This document shows positions 7,678-14,954 of a stretch of DNA of 17,354 nucleotides, piece by piece. The translations under genes and the position numbers were made by a program. How positions within the stretch are numbered: the stretch's first letter is position 1; each line of letters opens with the position of its first letter. Source of the stretch: Siphonobacter sp047605205 (lineage in GTDB: Bacteria; Bacteroidota; Bacteroidia; Cytophagales; Spirosomataceae); assembly GCA_047605205.1 (NCBI GenBank), contig JASGGE010000083.1:1-17354 (forward strand). Reading direction: 5' to 3'. The notes beneath the pieces were generated by a model that worked only from the letters and a program-made list of their open reading frames with translations, made no database searches and was not told where the DNA came from.

Positions 7678-8034
7678 CTATTTAAAACCAATGCGTTCGC
7701 GTTGAGTTGCGGCTCCAATCCGATAGAGTTCGAGCATGAGGCGTTCATCAAATTTCTCTTTTAAATATTGATTTTCCTGTTGAAGTCTGGCCATTTCCAG
7801 ACGCAGATTTTCATTTTCAAGGCGAACGGTTTCGGTAGCCTGAGTAGCGAAAAAAGACTCGTATGTCAGATGAAGTATTTGTAGAATCTGTTCAAGGCGA
7901 CTAACCGTCAGTTCGGTTTTGCCACGTTCTACGTCACCATATGCTGTTGCGGAAATTCCTAATTCTTCGGCCATGACTTCTTGAGAATAACCTTTTTCTA
8001 GCCTGATTTGCCTGATTTTTTCGTAGACTTTCAT
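7678..8034 (-). CDS. XRE-type helix-turn-helix regulator with C-terminal coiled coil
   Basis: This is a 118-residue protein. Residues 4-58 form a Cro/CI-type HTH: IRQIRLEKGYSQEVMAEELGISATAYGDVERGKTELTVSRLEQI shows the SQEVMAEELGIS helix pair and the usual YGDVERGKT turn. Residues 66-98 (ETVRLENENLRLEMARLQQENQYLKEKF) are strongly heptad-like and probably dimerise the protein. No ligand or enzymatic domain is present. It is convergent with tig, whose terminator it shares, and divergent from clpP with 214 bases between the two ATG codons, so it could control itself and clpP. That is inference from position. I do not recognise a named family member. Many free-standing HTH proteins of this size with a short coiled coil exist in Bacteroidota. 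Confidence 0.85.
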   Translation of the reverse strand: MKVYEKIRQIRLEKGYSQEVMAEELGISATAYGDVERGKTELTVSRLEQILQILHLTYESFFATQATETVRLENENLRLEMARLQQENQYLKEKFDERLMLELYRIGAATQRERIGFK

Positions 8035-8248
8035 CGAGTGCTCTGTTTATTCCGAGGATTTCCCGGATATTTCGGCGTGAATCTGCCTGTGAAATAAGCA
8101 ACTTTGTGCCAGTAAGCAAACCCGACAGAATGGCAGAAATAAACAACTATTGCTTGGAGTTTAAGGTATGGTTTGTTTTTTTAGCCTATGTGATCAGGCA
8201 ATTTATCTAATTTTAATAGACTCACTCGAAAACCAAATTGTTAAGTAC
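8035..8248. other. Divergent control region between XRE gene and clpP
   Basis: This region holds no credible gene; the open frame from 8168 is only an upstream extension of clpP. It contains a near-consensus plus-strand box CAACTTTG (8099-8106; consensus TAnnTTTG) and an imperfect palindrome running from CCGA at 8053-8056 to TCGG at about 8073-8076. It also contains two outward copies of TGTTTATT: 8044-8051 directly, and in reverse complement near 8146-8153. Any of these could bind the XRE protein. None is strong on its own. Confidence 0.3.
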
Positions 8249-8944
8249 ATGTTGAATGCTGAAGAATTTCGCAAATATGCCGTACATCATCAAGGACTTA
8301 ATGGCCTTACGGTAGACCGTTACTTACAGCACGTAGGTGGCACGGCAGGTCATTATGTTGAAAATATGACCCGGGCCGTTATTGAGGAACGTCCGATGCC
8401 CTTCCGGGAAGTTGACGTATTTTCCCGTTTGATGGCCGATCGGATCATTTTCTTCGGTACCCCCGTTGATGATAGCATTGCTAATATTGTAGTGGCTCAG
8501 ATGCTTTTTCTGGAATCAGCCGATTCCAAGAAAGACATTATGATGTACATTAATTCTCCTGGTGGTTCGGTATATGCTGGTTTAGGAATATACGATACCA
8601 TGCAATACATCCGGCCTGATGTAGCCACGATTTGCACGAGTCTGGCTGCTTCTATGGGGGCGGTATTATTAGCAGGTGGTGCTGCTGGCAAACGCTCGGC
8701 TCTTCCGCATGCCCGGGTGATGATCCACCAGCCTAGTGGTGGTGCCCAGGGCCAGTCAGTTGATATTGAAATCACGGCTCGTGAAATTGTAAAACTGCGT
8801 GATGAGCTGTATGGTATTCTTGCCCACCATACCGGACAGACGCAGGAGCAAATCGATAAAGATTCAGACCGCGATAAATGGTTCCGGGCAGAAGAAGCCA
8901 AAACGTATGGCTTAATTGACGAAGTACTTTATCGCGAAAAATAA
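8249..8944 (+). CDS. clpP: ATP-dependent Clp protease proteolytic subunit
   Basis: ClpP is the barrel-shaped serine protease that degrades substrates fed by ClpX or ClpA/C. With the ATG at 8249 it has 231 residues. The catalytic triad is intact: Ser135 in TSLAASMGAVLLAGG, His160 in VMIHQPSGGAQGQ, and Asp209 in DSDRDKW. The spacings of 25 and 49 match E. coli ClpP (97/122/171). The strand-forming YINSPGGSVYAGLGIYDTMQ segment is also present. The first 50 residues (MLNAEEFRKYAVHHQG...) are a longer N-terminal part, as in other Bacteroidota ClpP, possibly a propeptide. An ATG at 8168 would add 27 hydrophobic residues (MVCFFSLCDQAIYLILI...) unlike the family, so I reject it. A terminator follows the stop, so clpP and clpX are probably not one simple transcript. 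Confidence 0.96.
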   Translation: MLNAEEFRKYAVHHQGLNGLTVDRYLQHVGGTAGHYVENMTRAVIEERPMPFREVDVFSRLMADRIIFFGTPVDDSIANIVVAQMLFLESADSKKDIMMYINSPGGSVYAGLGIYDTMQYIRPDVATICTSLAASMGAVLLAGGAAGKRSALPHARVMIHQPSGGAQGQSVDIEITAREIVKLRDELYGILAHHTGQTQEQIDKDSDRDKWFRAEEAKTYGLIDEVLYREK

Positions 8945-8970
8945 TAGGACTGTCTAGGTTGTTATGGTTT

Positions 8971-9005
8971 CCCCTGCTCTTTAAAGAGGGTAGGGGAATT
9001 TTTTT
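8971..9005 (+). terminator. Intrinsic terminator after clpP
   Basis: CCCCT (8971-8975) pairs with AGGGG (8992-8996), and the stem continues inward with several G-U pairs. AA and seven T (8999-9005) follow. It is moderate in strength because of the wobble pairs, so partial read-through into clpX is likely. Confidence 0.7.
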
Positions 9006-9008
9006 ACG

Positions 9009-9016
9009 TACTTTTG
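9009..9016 (+). promoter_or_regulatory. Promoter -7 box for clpX
   Basis: TACTTTTG matches TAnnTTTG exactly, directly after the clpP terminator and 92 bases before the clpX ATG. No good TTG element is visible about 20 bases upstream, where the terminator stem lies, so strength is uncertain. Confidence 0.5.
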
Positions 9017-9100
9017 TCTTTAGAAAAAGAGTTACTCGAAATAGTAGCAAGCCATAGGTATTGCTTTAACTATAATTACTTTATTTAGTCCGTAAGGAAT

Positions 9101-10354
9101 ATGCGAATGGATGCCAGTTCATGCTCATTTTGTGGGCGGAAAAAGAAAGATGTTGACCTGTTATTGTCAGGCATGGATGCCCTGATTTGTAACTTTTGTA
9201 TTGAGCAAGGCTGGGAACTTGTGCAGGAAGAATTAGGGATAAAATCTAAGAAAAAAGAAGAAAAATCCTCTTCTTTTCAGCCAATTAAGGTTCCTAAGCC
9301 GCTGGAAATTAAAAAATTCATGGACCAATATGTGATTGGTCAGGATGATGCTAAAAAAGTACTTAGTGTAGCTGTTTATAATCATTACAAACGTTTACAA
9401 CAGGACAAAAACGAGGATGACATTCAGATTGAAAAATCGAATGTGATTATGGTTGGCGAAACTGGTACCGGTAAAACCTATCTGGCCCGAACCATTGCCA
9501 AGATATTACAGGTACCTTTTGCAGTAGCTGATGCTACGGTTATTACGGAAGCTGGTTATGTAGGAGAAGACGTAGAAAGTATCCTGAGTAGGTTATTACA
9601 GGCCGCTGATTATGACGTTGAAGCGGCGGAGCGGGGTATCGTTTACATTGACGAAATTGACAAGATTGCCCGTAAGTCGGATAATCCCAGTATCACGCGT
9701 GATGTTTCGGGGGAAGGCGTACAACAAGCCCTTTTGAAATTGCTGGAAGGCTCGGTCGTGAATGTCCCTCCACAGGGTGGCCGGAAGCATCCGGAACAAA
9801 AATTGGTTCCTATCAACACAGAAAACATCCTCTTTATTTGTGGAGGAGCATTTGATGGAATTCAACGCCATATTTCAAAACGCCTGAATACGCGTCCGAT
9901 TGGTTTCTCGAAAGATGATAGCATTTACCGGATTCTGGAATCACAACAATTGCTGCGTATGGTAAATCAACAGGATTTGAAGTCCTTCGGTTTAATTCCT
10001 GAATTATTAGGACGTTTGCCTGTGGTTACTTCCCTGGATCCGCTGGATAAAACTACCCTACGCAATATTCTTACTGAGCCTAAGAATGCCCTTACCAAAC
10101 AGTATCAGAAATTGTTTAATATGGAAGGGATTCGCTTACGTTTTGACGACGATGTGCTGGAGTATATCGTTGATCAGGCAAATGAATATAAGCTCGGAGC
10201 CCGAGGTCTTCGCTCAATTTGCGAGGCTATTATGACTGATGCGATGTTTGATCTGCCTTCTGAAACCGATGTAAAGGAATTCACGATTTCGCTGAATTAT
10301 GCCCGCGAGAAATTTGAACGATCTGCATTCTTCATGATGAAAAAGGTTGCCTAG
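9101..10354 (+). CDS. clpX: ClpX, ATPase and substrate-recognition subunit of ClpXP
   Basis: ClpX is a hexameric AAA+ unfoldase that feeds proteins to ClpP. The 417-residue length is normal. The N-terminal zinc-binding domain has Cys8, Cys11, Cys30 and Cys33. Walker A is GETGTGKT (119-126), with Glu where Pro is common (GPTG[ST]GKT). Walker B is IVYIDEID (180-187). The GYVG pore loop is at 152-155, and the RKH loop (228-230) for substrate selection is present. IGF (267-269) is the loop that docks on ClpP, and GARGLRSI (366-373) is sensor 2. All the parts needed for ClpXP work are therefore visible. The ATG at 9101 is preceded by TAAGGAAT; Met3 at 9107 is a possible alternative start. clpP lies upstream, separated by a terminator and a promoter box. 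Confidence 0.97.
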   Translation: MRMDASSCSFCGRKKKDVDLLLSGMDALICNFCIEQGWELVQEELGIKSKKKEEKSSSFQPIKVPKPLEIKKFMDQYVIGQDDAKKVLSVAVYNHYKRLQQDKNEDDIQIEKSNVIMVGETGTGKTYLARTIAKILQVPFAVADATVITEAGYVGEDVESILSRLLQAADYDVEAAERGIVYIDEIDKIARKSDNPSITRDVSGEGVQQALLKLLEGSVVNVPPQGGRKHPEQKLVPINTENILFICGGAFDGIQRHISKRLNTRPIGFSKDDSIYRILESQQLLRMVNQQDLKSFGLIPELLGRLPVVTSLDPLDKTTLRNILTEPKNALTKQYQKLFNMEGIRLRFDDDVLEYIVDQANEYKLGARGLRSICEAIMTDAMFDLPSETDVKEFTISLNYAREKFERSAFFMMKKVA

Positions 10355-10445
10355 GGGTATTTTGATTTAAAAGAAATGTTGAACAATAGGGCATGTCGTG
10401 CTTGATTTTCCCCATTTCGGGATTTTTTGTCAACAAAAAGTTCCC

Positions 10446-10479
10446 AAATGCCTCAGCGAGAGCTGGGGCATTTCTTTTT
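10446..10479 (+). terminator. Intrinsic terminator after clpX
   Basis: AAATGCCTCAGC (10446-10457) pairs with GCTGGGGCATTT (10462-10473), twelve pairs with one G-U and a GAGA loop. CTTTTT follows. It sits upstream of the lipoprotein ATG and would fall inside that gene if an earlier start at 10427 were used. Confidence 0.88.
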
Positions 10480-10522
10480 CGTTAGGGAGAGCTTGAAAGT
10501 ATACTCAACTCAATATTGCCCT

Positions 10523-11167
10523 ATGCGTAAAATCGTACTAGTATCGGCTCTCGGGTCGGTGGTTTGGTTATCATCCTGTTCCCGTTATTCAACCAGCTTT
10601 CAAAAATCAACCGCTCCTGCCTATCAACATCAGGCTCAGGTAAAAACTCAAGCCCTTGCTCCAGCAACAATTGAAGAAGCAAAACCGGTCGTCACGGAAG
10701 AGCTCACAATTGCTACCACTCCTGCATTAGCACCGGCTATAGCTGAGCCAGCAGCAATGCCCGCTACGCCTCCAACGCCTGAAATGATTGCCAGTGTAAG
10801 TGATAAGTTGGTGGCCCAGGCGAAAGGAACCGCTTATGAAAAGAAGGCTCTGGAAATTCAGGAAAAGCTTGCCAAAATTCAGGAAAGTGCCAAGTCTGGT
10901 ACTATGCAGGCTAATCATAAAGCTAGCTGGACAGAAAAGCTAATGGCAAAGTCAGTAGCTAAAAAAATTCAGAAACAATTAGCTAAAGCCCAAAAAGCAA
11001 AGAAAACGCAGGCAACCAACAGTAGCGTTCGCGTGGGTTTGATCTTGCTTCTGGTTGGTTTATTACTTGCTTTGTTGGTACCAAATGGAGCCGTGCAGGT
11101 GGTTAGTCTGATCATGATTATCCTGGGGGCCGTACTGTTCATTATCGGGTTAGTGGATACGATATAA
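10523..11167 (+). CDS. Predicted lipoprotein with Ala/Lys-rich middle and C-terminal membrane hairpin
   Basis: Starting at the ATG at 10523 the protein has 214 residues. MRKIVLVSALGSVVWLSSC is a lipoprotein signal peptide with lipobox LSSC and acylated Cys19. Residues 40-86 are Ala/Pro-rich and probably extended. Residues 95-165 form a Lys/Ala/Gln-rich helix (EIQEKLAKIQESAK, MAKSVAKKIQKQLAKAQKAKK). Two hydrophobic helices follow at about 170-187 (VGLILLLVGLLLALLVP) and 192-210 (VVSLIMIILGAVLFIIGL), separated by a tight NGA turn. No enzymatic motif is visible and I do not recognise a family with a known role. Being both lipid-anchored and membrane-spanning suggests an envelope protein. An earlier in-frame TTG start at 10427 would remove the signal peptide from the N terminus and overlap the clpX terminator, so it is rejected. 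It has its own terminator and stands alone. Confidence 0.8.
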   Translation: MRKIVLVSALGSVVWLSSCSRYSTSFQKSTAPAYQHQAQVKTQALAPATIEEAKPVVTEELTIATTPALAPAIAEPAAMPATPPTPEMIASVSDKLVAQAKGTAYEKKALEIQEKLAKIQESAKSGTMQANHKASWTEKLMAKSVAKKIQKQLAKAQKAKKTQATNSSVRVGLILLLVGLLLALLVPNGAVQVVSLIMIILGAVLFIIGLVDTI

Positions 11168-11181
11168 AAAAGTTGCTCTTC

Positions 11182-11217
11182 AAATGCCGAAAGCCTTTCA
11201 AGACTTTCGGCATTTTT
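11182..11217 (+). terminator. Intrinsic terminator after the lipoprotein gene
   Basis: AAATGCCGAAAG (11182-11193) pairs perfectly over twelve bases with CTTTCGGCATTT (11204-11215), with a ten-base loop and T's to 11217. Its last bases overlap the -33 element of the next promoter. Confidence 0.9.
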
Positions 11218-11247
11218 GCTTTAAGGTAAGCCTGATTTCTATTTTTG
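11215..11247 (+). promoter_or_regulatory. Bacteroidota-type promoter of the alpha/beta hydrolase
   Basis: TTTG (11215-11218) and a perfect TAnnTTTG box (TATTTTTG, 11240-11247) are separated by 21 bases, matching the phylum consensus. Transcription would start near 11253, about 60 bases before the ATG. The -33 element shares bases with the preceding terminator. Confidence 0.75.
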
Positions 11248-11313
11248 AAAGTATAAAGCCATTGAGCTGAAGAGCATGAATTTTTAGCTATTGTTATTCT
11301 AAACAAGTTAAGT

Positions 11314-12048
11314 ATGATTTTACCACTGGTTTTACTGCATGGATATGGCGAAGACAGCAAAGTCTGGGATAATATCAAAGCAGCATTTTGGCCTAATACT
11401 AACCTAATTACGCCCAGTTATGCTTCTCGTTCGGACCTGACAACGATTGACGCCTATGCGGAGGCTGTCCATAAGGATCTTCAAAACCAGGGCATTACAA
11501 AATGTATTGTTATAGGGCATTCTATGGGCGGTTATGTCACTTTAGCTTTGGCGGAAAAATATCCTGAATTGATTGCTGGGCTAGGTTTATTCCATTCTAC
11601 GGCTTACGCTGATTCTGAAGAGAAAAAAGAAATACGTAAAAAAAATATCGTATTTATTGAGAAAAATGGCCCTGAAGCCTTTATGCAGAATTTTACTAAA
11701 AATCTGTTTTCAGAAGACTTTAGCAGAGAACGCCCTGACGTAATTGCTGAGCACATTATCCATTATTCACAATTACCACCCGCCGCTTTGGTTGCGGGAA
11801 TGCAAGCCATGATTGATCGCCCCGATCGGCGTCGGGTATTGGAAGAAGCTACTTATCCGGTGCTTTTCATCATCGGGAAAAAAGATAAAGCAGTGAGCCC
11901 CGAAGATGCGGTTGAACAAACCCGTTTGCCGCAACATAGTTATCTGTTGATTCTGGAAAATGTCGGGCATATGGGAATGGTAGAAGCTCCGCAGGAATGT
12001 ATTGACGAAATTCAGGCCTTCTGGCAAAAAGTAGAACGGGAGAATTAA
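11314..12048 (+). CDS. Alpha/beta-fold hydrolase
   Basis: This is a 244-residue cytoplasmic hydrolase of the large alpha/beta-hydrolase superfamily. LLHGYGEDSKVWD (7-19) carries the oxyanion-hole HG. The nucleophile elbow is GHSMGG with Ser70. Asp191 in IIGKKDKAVSPEDA and His219 in NVGHMGMVEAP complete the triad. A helical cap covers about residues 98-165. No signal peptide is present. The substrate cannot be told; small carboxylic esters are the usual targets of this group. It has its own promoter. Its stop codon is directly adjacent to the stop codon of the convergent downstream gene, so the two mRNAs must overlap at their 3' ends unless processed. Confidence 0.9.
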   Translation: MILPLVLLHGYGEDSKVWDNIKAAFWPNTNLITPSYASRSDLTTIDAYAEAVHKDLQNQGITKCIVIGHSMGGYVTLALAEKYPELIAGLGLFHSTAYADSEEKKEIRKKNIVFIEKNGPEAFMQNFTKNLFSEDFSRERPDVIAEHIIHYSQLPPAALVAGMQAMIDRPDRRRVLEEATYPVLFIIGKKDKAVSPEDAVEQTRLPQHSYLLILENVGHMGMVEAPQECIDEIQAFWQKVEREN

Positions 12049-13008
12049 TTAATCGACGACCACTTTAAGCACTACCATAAGCGTGTGTTGCCAATACTCG
12101 ACGGGTTTTTTCTTGTCGAATTTGTGAAAATTATCGTCTGAAATAAGAATAAGGGTTTGGGCTCCATTCACGACAGGCCCCCAGGTCATTCCCTCCATAT
12201 TGTCGGGTTTTAACATTCCCCAGTCAAACCGCACGGGCTGTTTGGCGATGATACTTATCTGACCTTTTGAAGCAGTGGGAATGGCCGATTTATAAAAGCG
12301 AATGGTATAACCTTCCTGTTGCGGTCCGCCCCAGCATCGTTCCATAAAAAACAGCTGCTGGTCGGGGGTTATGAGCACCTCGGATACGCCATTATCATCA
12401 TACCCACAAATTTTTTGATCTAAAGGATAAAGAGCCAGAGCCACTGTATCTTGTTTGATCAAATCATAAGCCCTTATATGACTGTAAAGCGAGTCAGGTG
12501 GTGGTGGGCATTCACTAATACTCCATAACAGCGAGTCAGATTGAATCGCAAGGGCTTCATAGCCTTTATTGTCTTTAAAGCGTTCATACCGGGCAATAGA
12601 TTGCGTAGAACTATCTGGGCGTGCCACCTTAAACTGGCCGAAAGCATCATTTTTTCCTAATTCTGTGCAGTAGTAGAAGCTGCTGTCCGTTTTTCGGTAC
12701 CGCAGGGATTCCGCACTCAATACACTATCAAGTTTAAAACGGCGGTAATTGTTAAGATTAAAAAAATGATTTCCATCGAATTCGTACAAATAGCTTTGGC
12801 GGATAGAGTCTTTTCCGTCAGTAACCAGATACCACTTATTACGTTGGGGAACGTATTCAATACCCGAAATACCGCCAAAATAGGGGTCATCTTTTAGAAT
12901 TGTGGAGTCACTCAGGTTATAAGCTTTCAACAGTTCGAGGTGGAATTGCTGAGCTTGACTAATGAAGCTGAAACATAAAAAGATCAGCAGAAAATATAAT
13001 TTGTTCAT
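12049..13008 (-). CDS. Secreted esterase-like/phytase-like protein
   Basis: The protein has 319 residues. MNKLYFLLIFLCFSFISQAQQ is a typical signal peptide with cleavage after AQA or close to it, so it is exported to the periplasm or beyond. The mature part resembles the 'esterase-like activity of phytase' beta-propeller family (Pfam Phytase-like): GGISGIEYVPQRNKWYLVTDGKD (46-68), SAESLRYRKTDSSFYYCTELG, KGYEALAIQSDSLLWSISECP, and NMEGMTWGPVVNGAQTLILISDDN near the end. The family assignment is by recall of these motifs. The substrate is unknown; despite the name, phosphate-ester activity is not shown. It is monocistronic, convergent with the hydrolase (no bases between stop codons), and preceded by the ilvE terminator. 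Confidence 0.75.
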   Translation of the reverse strand: MNKLYFLLIFLCFSFISQAQQFHLELLKAYNLSDSTILKDDPYFGGISGIEYVPQRNKWYLVTDGKDSIRQSYLYEFDGNHFFNLNNYRRFKLDSVLSAESLRYRKTDSSFYYCTELGKNDAFGQFKVARPDSSTQSIARYERFKDNKGYEALAIQSDSLLWSISECPPPPDSLYSHIRAYDLIKQDTVALALYPLDQKICGYDDNGVSEVLITPDQQLFFMERCWGGPQQEGYTIRFYKSAIPTASKGQISIIAKQPVRFDWGMLKPDNMEGMTWGPVVNGAQTLILISDDNFHKFDKKKPVEYWQHTLMVVLKVVVD

Positions 13009-13090
13009 AAAGCAAGCGTGTTGAAGTCTCTCTTATCAAACGTTACTGAATCATTGAACGTACGAATAAATTGAAAAAAGAGAACCATAC

Positions 13091-13124
13091 AAAATATGAA
13101 AGCCCGCCATTAAACTAGCGGGCT
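13091..13124 (-). terminator. Intrinsic terminator after ilvE
   Basis: AGCCCGC (13101-13107) pairs with GCGGGCT (13118-13124), seven GC-rich pairs around a ten-base loop. On the minus strand TTCATATTTT follows, giving a U-rich tail. It lies 28 bases past the ilvE stop. Confidence 0.8.
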
Positions 13125-13151
13125 CTCAATACTCTTAGCAGTAAATGAAAA

Positions 13152-14216
13152 TCAGACGTGATATATCCAGCCGTGTGTATCTTCTACACGGCCGTATTTA
13201 ATATCGTCTAAATATGCTTTTACCCGACTGGAAAAACTGTCAGCTTTAATTTCAGGCAGTTGATAATCAGTGCCTTCATAACCAATAGTAGAAATGGGTG
13301 AAACTACCGCGGCTGTTCCTGCACCGAAGGCTTCCTGCAACTTACCATTTTTCAGATCTTCGATTAATTCAGCTACTGATACTTTACGTTCTTCCACTTC
13401 CATACCCCAGTCTTTCGCAATCTGAACGATTGACTTCCGGGTAATTCCATCCAGAATACTATCACTAACCGCTGGAGTTACCAGTTTGCCATCAATCACA
13501 AACATGAAGTTCATGGTACCGGCTTCTTCCACGTATTTATGTTCGGTGCCGTCCGTCCAGATCAATTGATCATAGCCTTGTTCCTGAGCCAGTTTAGCTG
13601 GGTATAATGATGCCGCATAATTGCCGGCACATTTGGCAGAACCGGTGCCACCAGGAGCAGCCCGAACATATTCTGTCTCTACTTTTACCTTAACGGGTTT
13701 AGAGTAATAGGCACCTACCGGGCAGTTGAAAATAATAAACCGATATGTTTTGGAAGGTGATACCCCGATGTACTCATCAGTAGCAAACATGAACGGACGT
13801 ACGTACAGGGAGTAATTATCACGTTGAGGAATCCATTTTTCATCCAGACGAATCAGTTCAGTTAAACCTTGCATGAAAATTTCTTCGGGAATTTCAGCCA
13901 TGCACAGGCGGTGAGCCGACTTGTTCAGCCGGGCTGCATTAGCCTGCGGGCGGAAAATCAGGGTTTCACCTTCTGCTGATTTGTAAGCTTTTAAGCCTTC
14001 GAAAATAGCCTGACCATAATGTAGGGGCATTAAGGCTGGTTTAAACAACATATCGCCGTATGGCTCAATACGAGGGTTTACCCATTCTTTGCCATCGAAG
14101 TCTACTACAAACATGTGGTCGGCAAACGTGTGTCCGAAGATAAGGTTATCTAAATCCATTTCAGCAATACGGCTTTCCTGAACGGGATTAATTTCGATAG
14201 AGAGTGTGTCAATCAT
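13152..14216 (-). CDS. ilvE: Branched-chain amino acid aminotransferase
   Basis: IlvE performs the last step of valine, isoleucine and leucine synthesis and the first of their breakdown, using PLP and glutamate/2-oxoglutarate. The protein is a 354-residue fold-type IV aminotransferase. LHYGQAIFEGLKAY (65-78) is the family signature. SLYVRPFMFATDEYIGVSP lines the active site. Lys195 in TGSAKCAGNYAASL binds PLP, and VEEAGTMNFMFVI (229-241) contains the conserved Glu. GAGTAAVVSPI near the C terminus binds the cofactor phosphate. The ATG at 14216 is preceded by a 122-base gap to the adenosyltransferase gene on the same strand. I see no clear TAnnTTTG box there, so it may share the upstream promoter. 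A terminator follows. Confidence 0.95.
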   Translation of the reverse strand: MIDTLSIEINPVQESRIAEMDLDNLIFGHTFADHMFVVDFDGKEWVNPRIEPYGDMLFKPALMPLHYGQAIFEGLKAYKSAEGETLIFRPQANAARLNKSAHRLCMAEIPEEIFMQGLTELIRLDEKWIPQRDNYSLYVRPFMFATDEYIGVSPSKTYRFIIFNCPVGAYYSKPVKVKVETEYVRAAPGGTGSAKCAGNYAASLYPAKLAQEQGYDQLIWTDGTEHKYVEEAGTMNFMFVIDGKLVTPAVSDSILDGITRKSIVQIAKDWGMEVEERKVSVAELIEDLKNGKLQEAFGAGTAAVVSPISTIGYEGTDYQLPEIKADSFSSRVKAYLDDIKYGRVEDTHGWIYHV

Positions 14217-14338
14217 AACAAAGAGAGAGAAATGCTTCAGCTAAAAGGTTACTTTTAATCAGGTTAACGTTGTATGATGCTGGTTTAATAAATCCAATCC
14301 ATTAGACCTCTGAATGTTGTATCTGTAAAAATGCACCA

Positions 14339-14893
14339 CTACACTTTTTTTACGCGTGGTACCCATTTTACTTCTTCTACTGCCAGTTCCTGTGCCATCT
14401 TTCGGGATAATACAAACAAAAAATCAGAGAGCCGATTTAAATATCGAATAACGACGGTTTCTACAATCTGATGTTCACTCAACGCTACTACCTGGCGTTC
14501 GGCCCGGCGGCATACTGTACGGGCTAAATGGGCAAATGAAACAGATTCGTGTCCGCCGGGTAAAAGGAAATGACGTAACTCGGGTAATGTCGTATCAAAT
14601 GTATCCATTTGTTCTTCCAATAAGGCAACATCACTGTCGAACAGATCGGGTAGTATTTTATGCGAAGAACCATCGTCAGCTAAATGTGAACCAATGACAA
14701 AAAGCCGATCCTGGATTTCTTTCAGGAGTTCACGTCGGCTGATATTAATGGGCTGATCACGAACCAAACCTACGTAACTATTGAGTTCATCAATCGTTCC
14801 ATAGGCTTCAATGCGGTCATCAGCCTTTGAAATTCGCTTACCACTAATTAGAGCCGTGTGACCCTTGTCTCCCGTTTTTGTATAAATTTTCAT
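14339..14893 (-). CDS. Cob(I)alamin adenosyltransferase, PduO type
   Basis: The enzyme transfers adenosyl from ATP to cob(I)alamin, giving coenzyme B12 for enzymes such as methylmalonyl-CoA mutase. At 184 residues it has the size of the free-standing PduO/ATR domain, a five-helix bundle. The N-terminal TKTGDKG (5-11) binds ATP, followed by GTIDELNSYVG (32-42). RTVCRRAERQVV (125-136) carries the arginine and glutamate of the active site, and YLNRLSDFLFVLSR (151-164) is a family hallmark. No other cobalamin gene or B12 riboswitch is seen nearby. A short leader of about 15 bases follows a consensus promoter box at 14913-14920. Its 5' side shares a divergent region containing a perfect palindrome with the membrane-protein/queA unit. 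Confidence 0.93.
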   Translation of the reverse strand: MKIYTKTGDKGHTALISGKRISKADDRIEAYGTIDELNSYVGLVRDQPINISRRELLKEIQDRLFVIGSHLADDGSSHKILPDLFDSDVALLEEQMDTFDTTLPELRHFLLPGGHESVSFAHLARTVCRRAERQVVALSEHQIVETVVIRYLNRLSDFLFVLSRKMAQELAVEEVKWVPRVKKV

Positions 14894-14912
14894 TCCGAGG
14901 GATGTTCTTATG

Positions 14913-14920
14913 CAAAATTA
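14913..14920 (-). promoter_or_regulatory. Promoter -7 box of the adenosyltransferase gene
   Basis: Read on the minus strand the bases are TAATTTTG, a perfect TAnnTTTG, 20 bases before the ATG. The expected -33 element around 14940 is not well conserved, which would fit a promoter needing an activator at the palindrome just upstream. Confidence 0.6.
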
Positions 14921-14954
14921 CACGATTTCCAGAAAGCTTTTTCCAGAAATTGGA

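Noticed and set aside
8168..8248. An earlier ATG would lengthen ClpP by 27 residues
   Set aside because: The added residues are hydrophobic and unlike any ClpP N terminus; the ATG at 8249 gives the expected MLNAEEFRKYAVHH start.
8497..8901. 134-codon open frame antisense to clpP
   Set aside because: It is a shadow of the clpP reading frame; its product is rich in Ser, Ala and Ile with no domain.
10427..10522. An earlier TTG start for the lipoprotein gene
   Set aside because: It would run through the clpX terminator and bury the lipoprotein signal peptide inside the protein.
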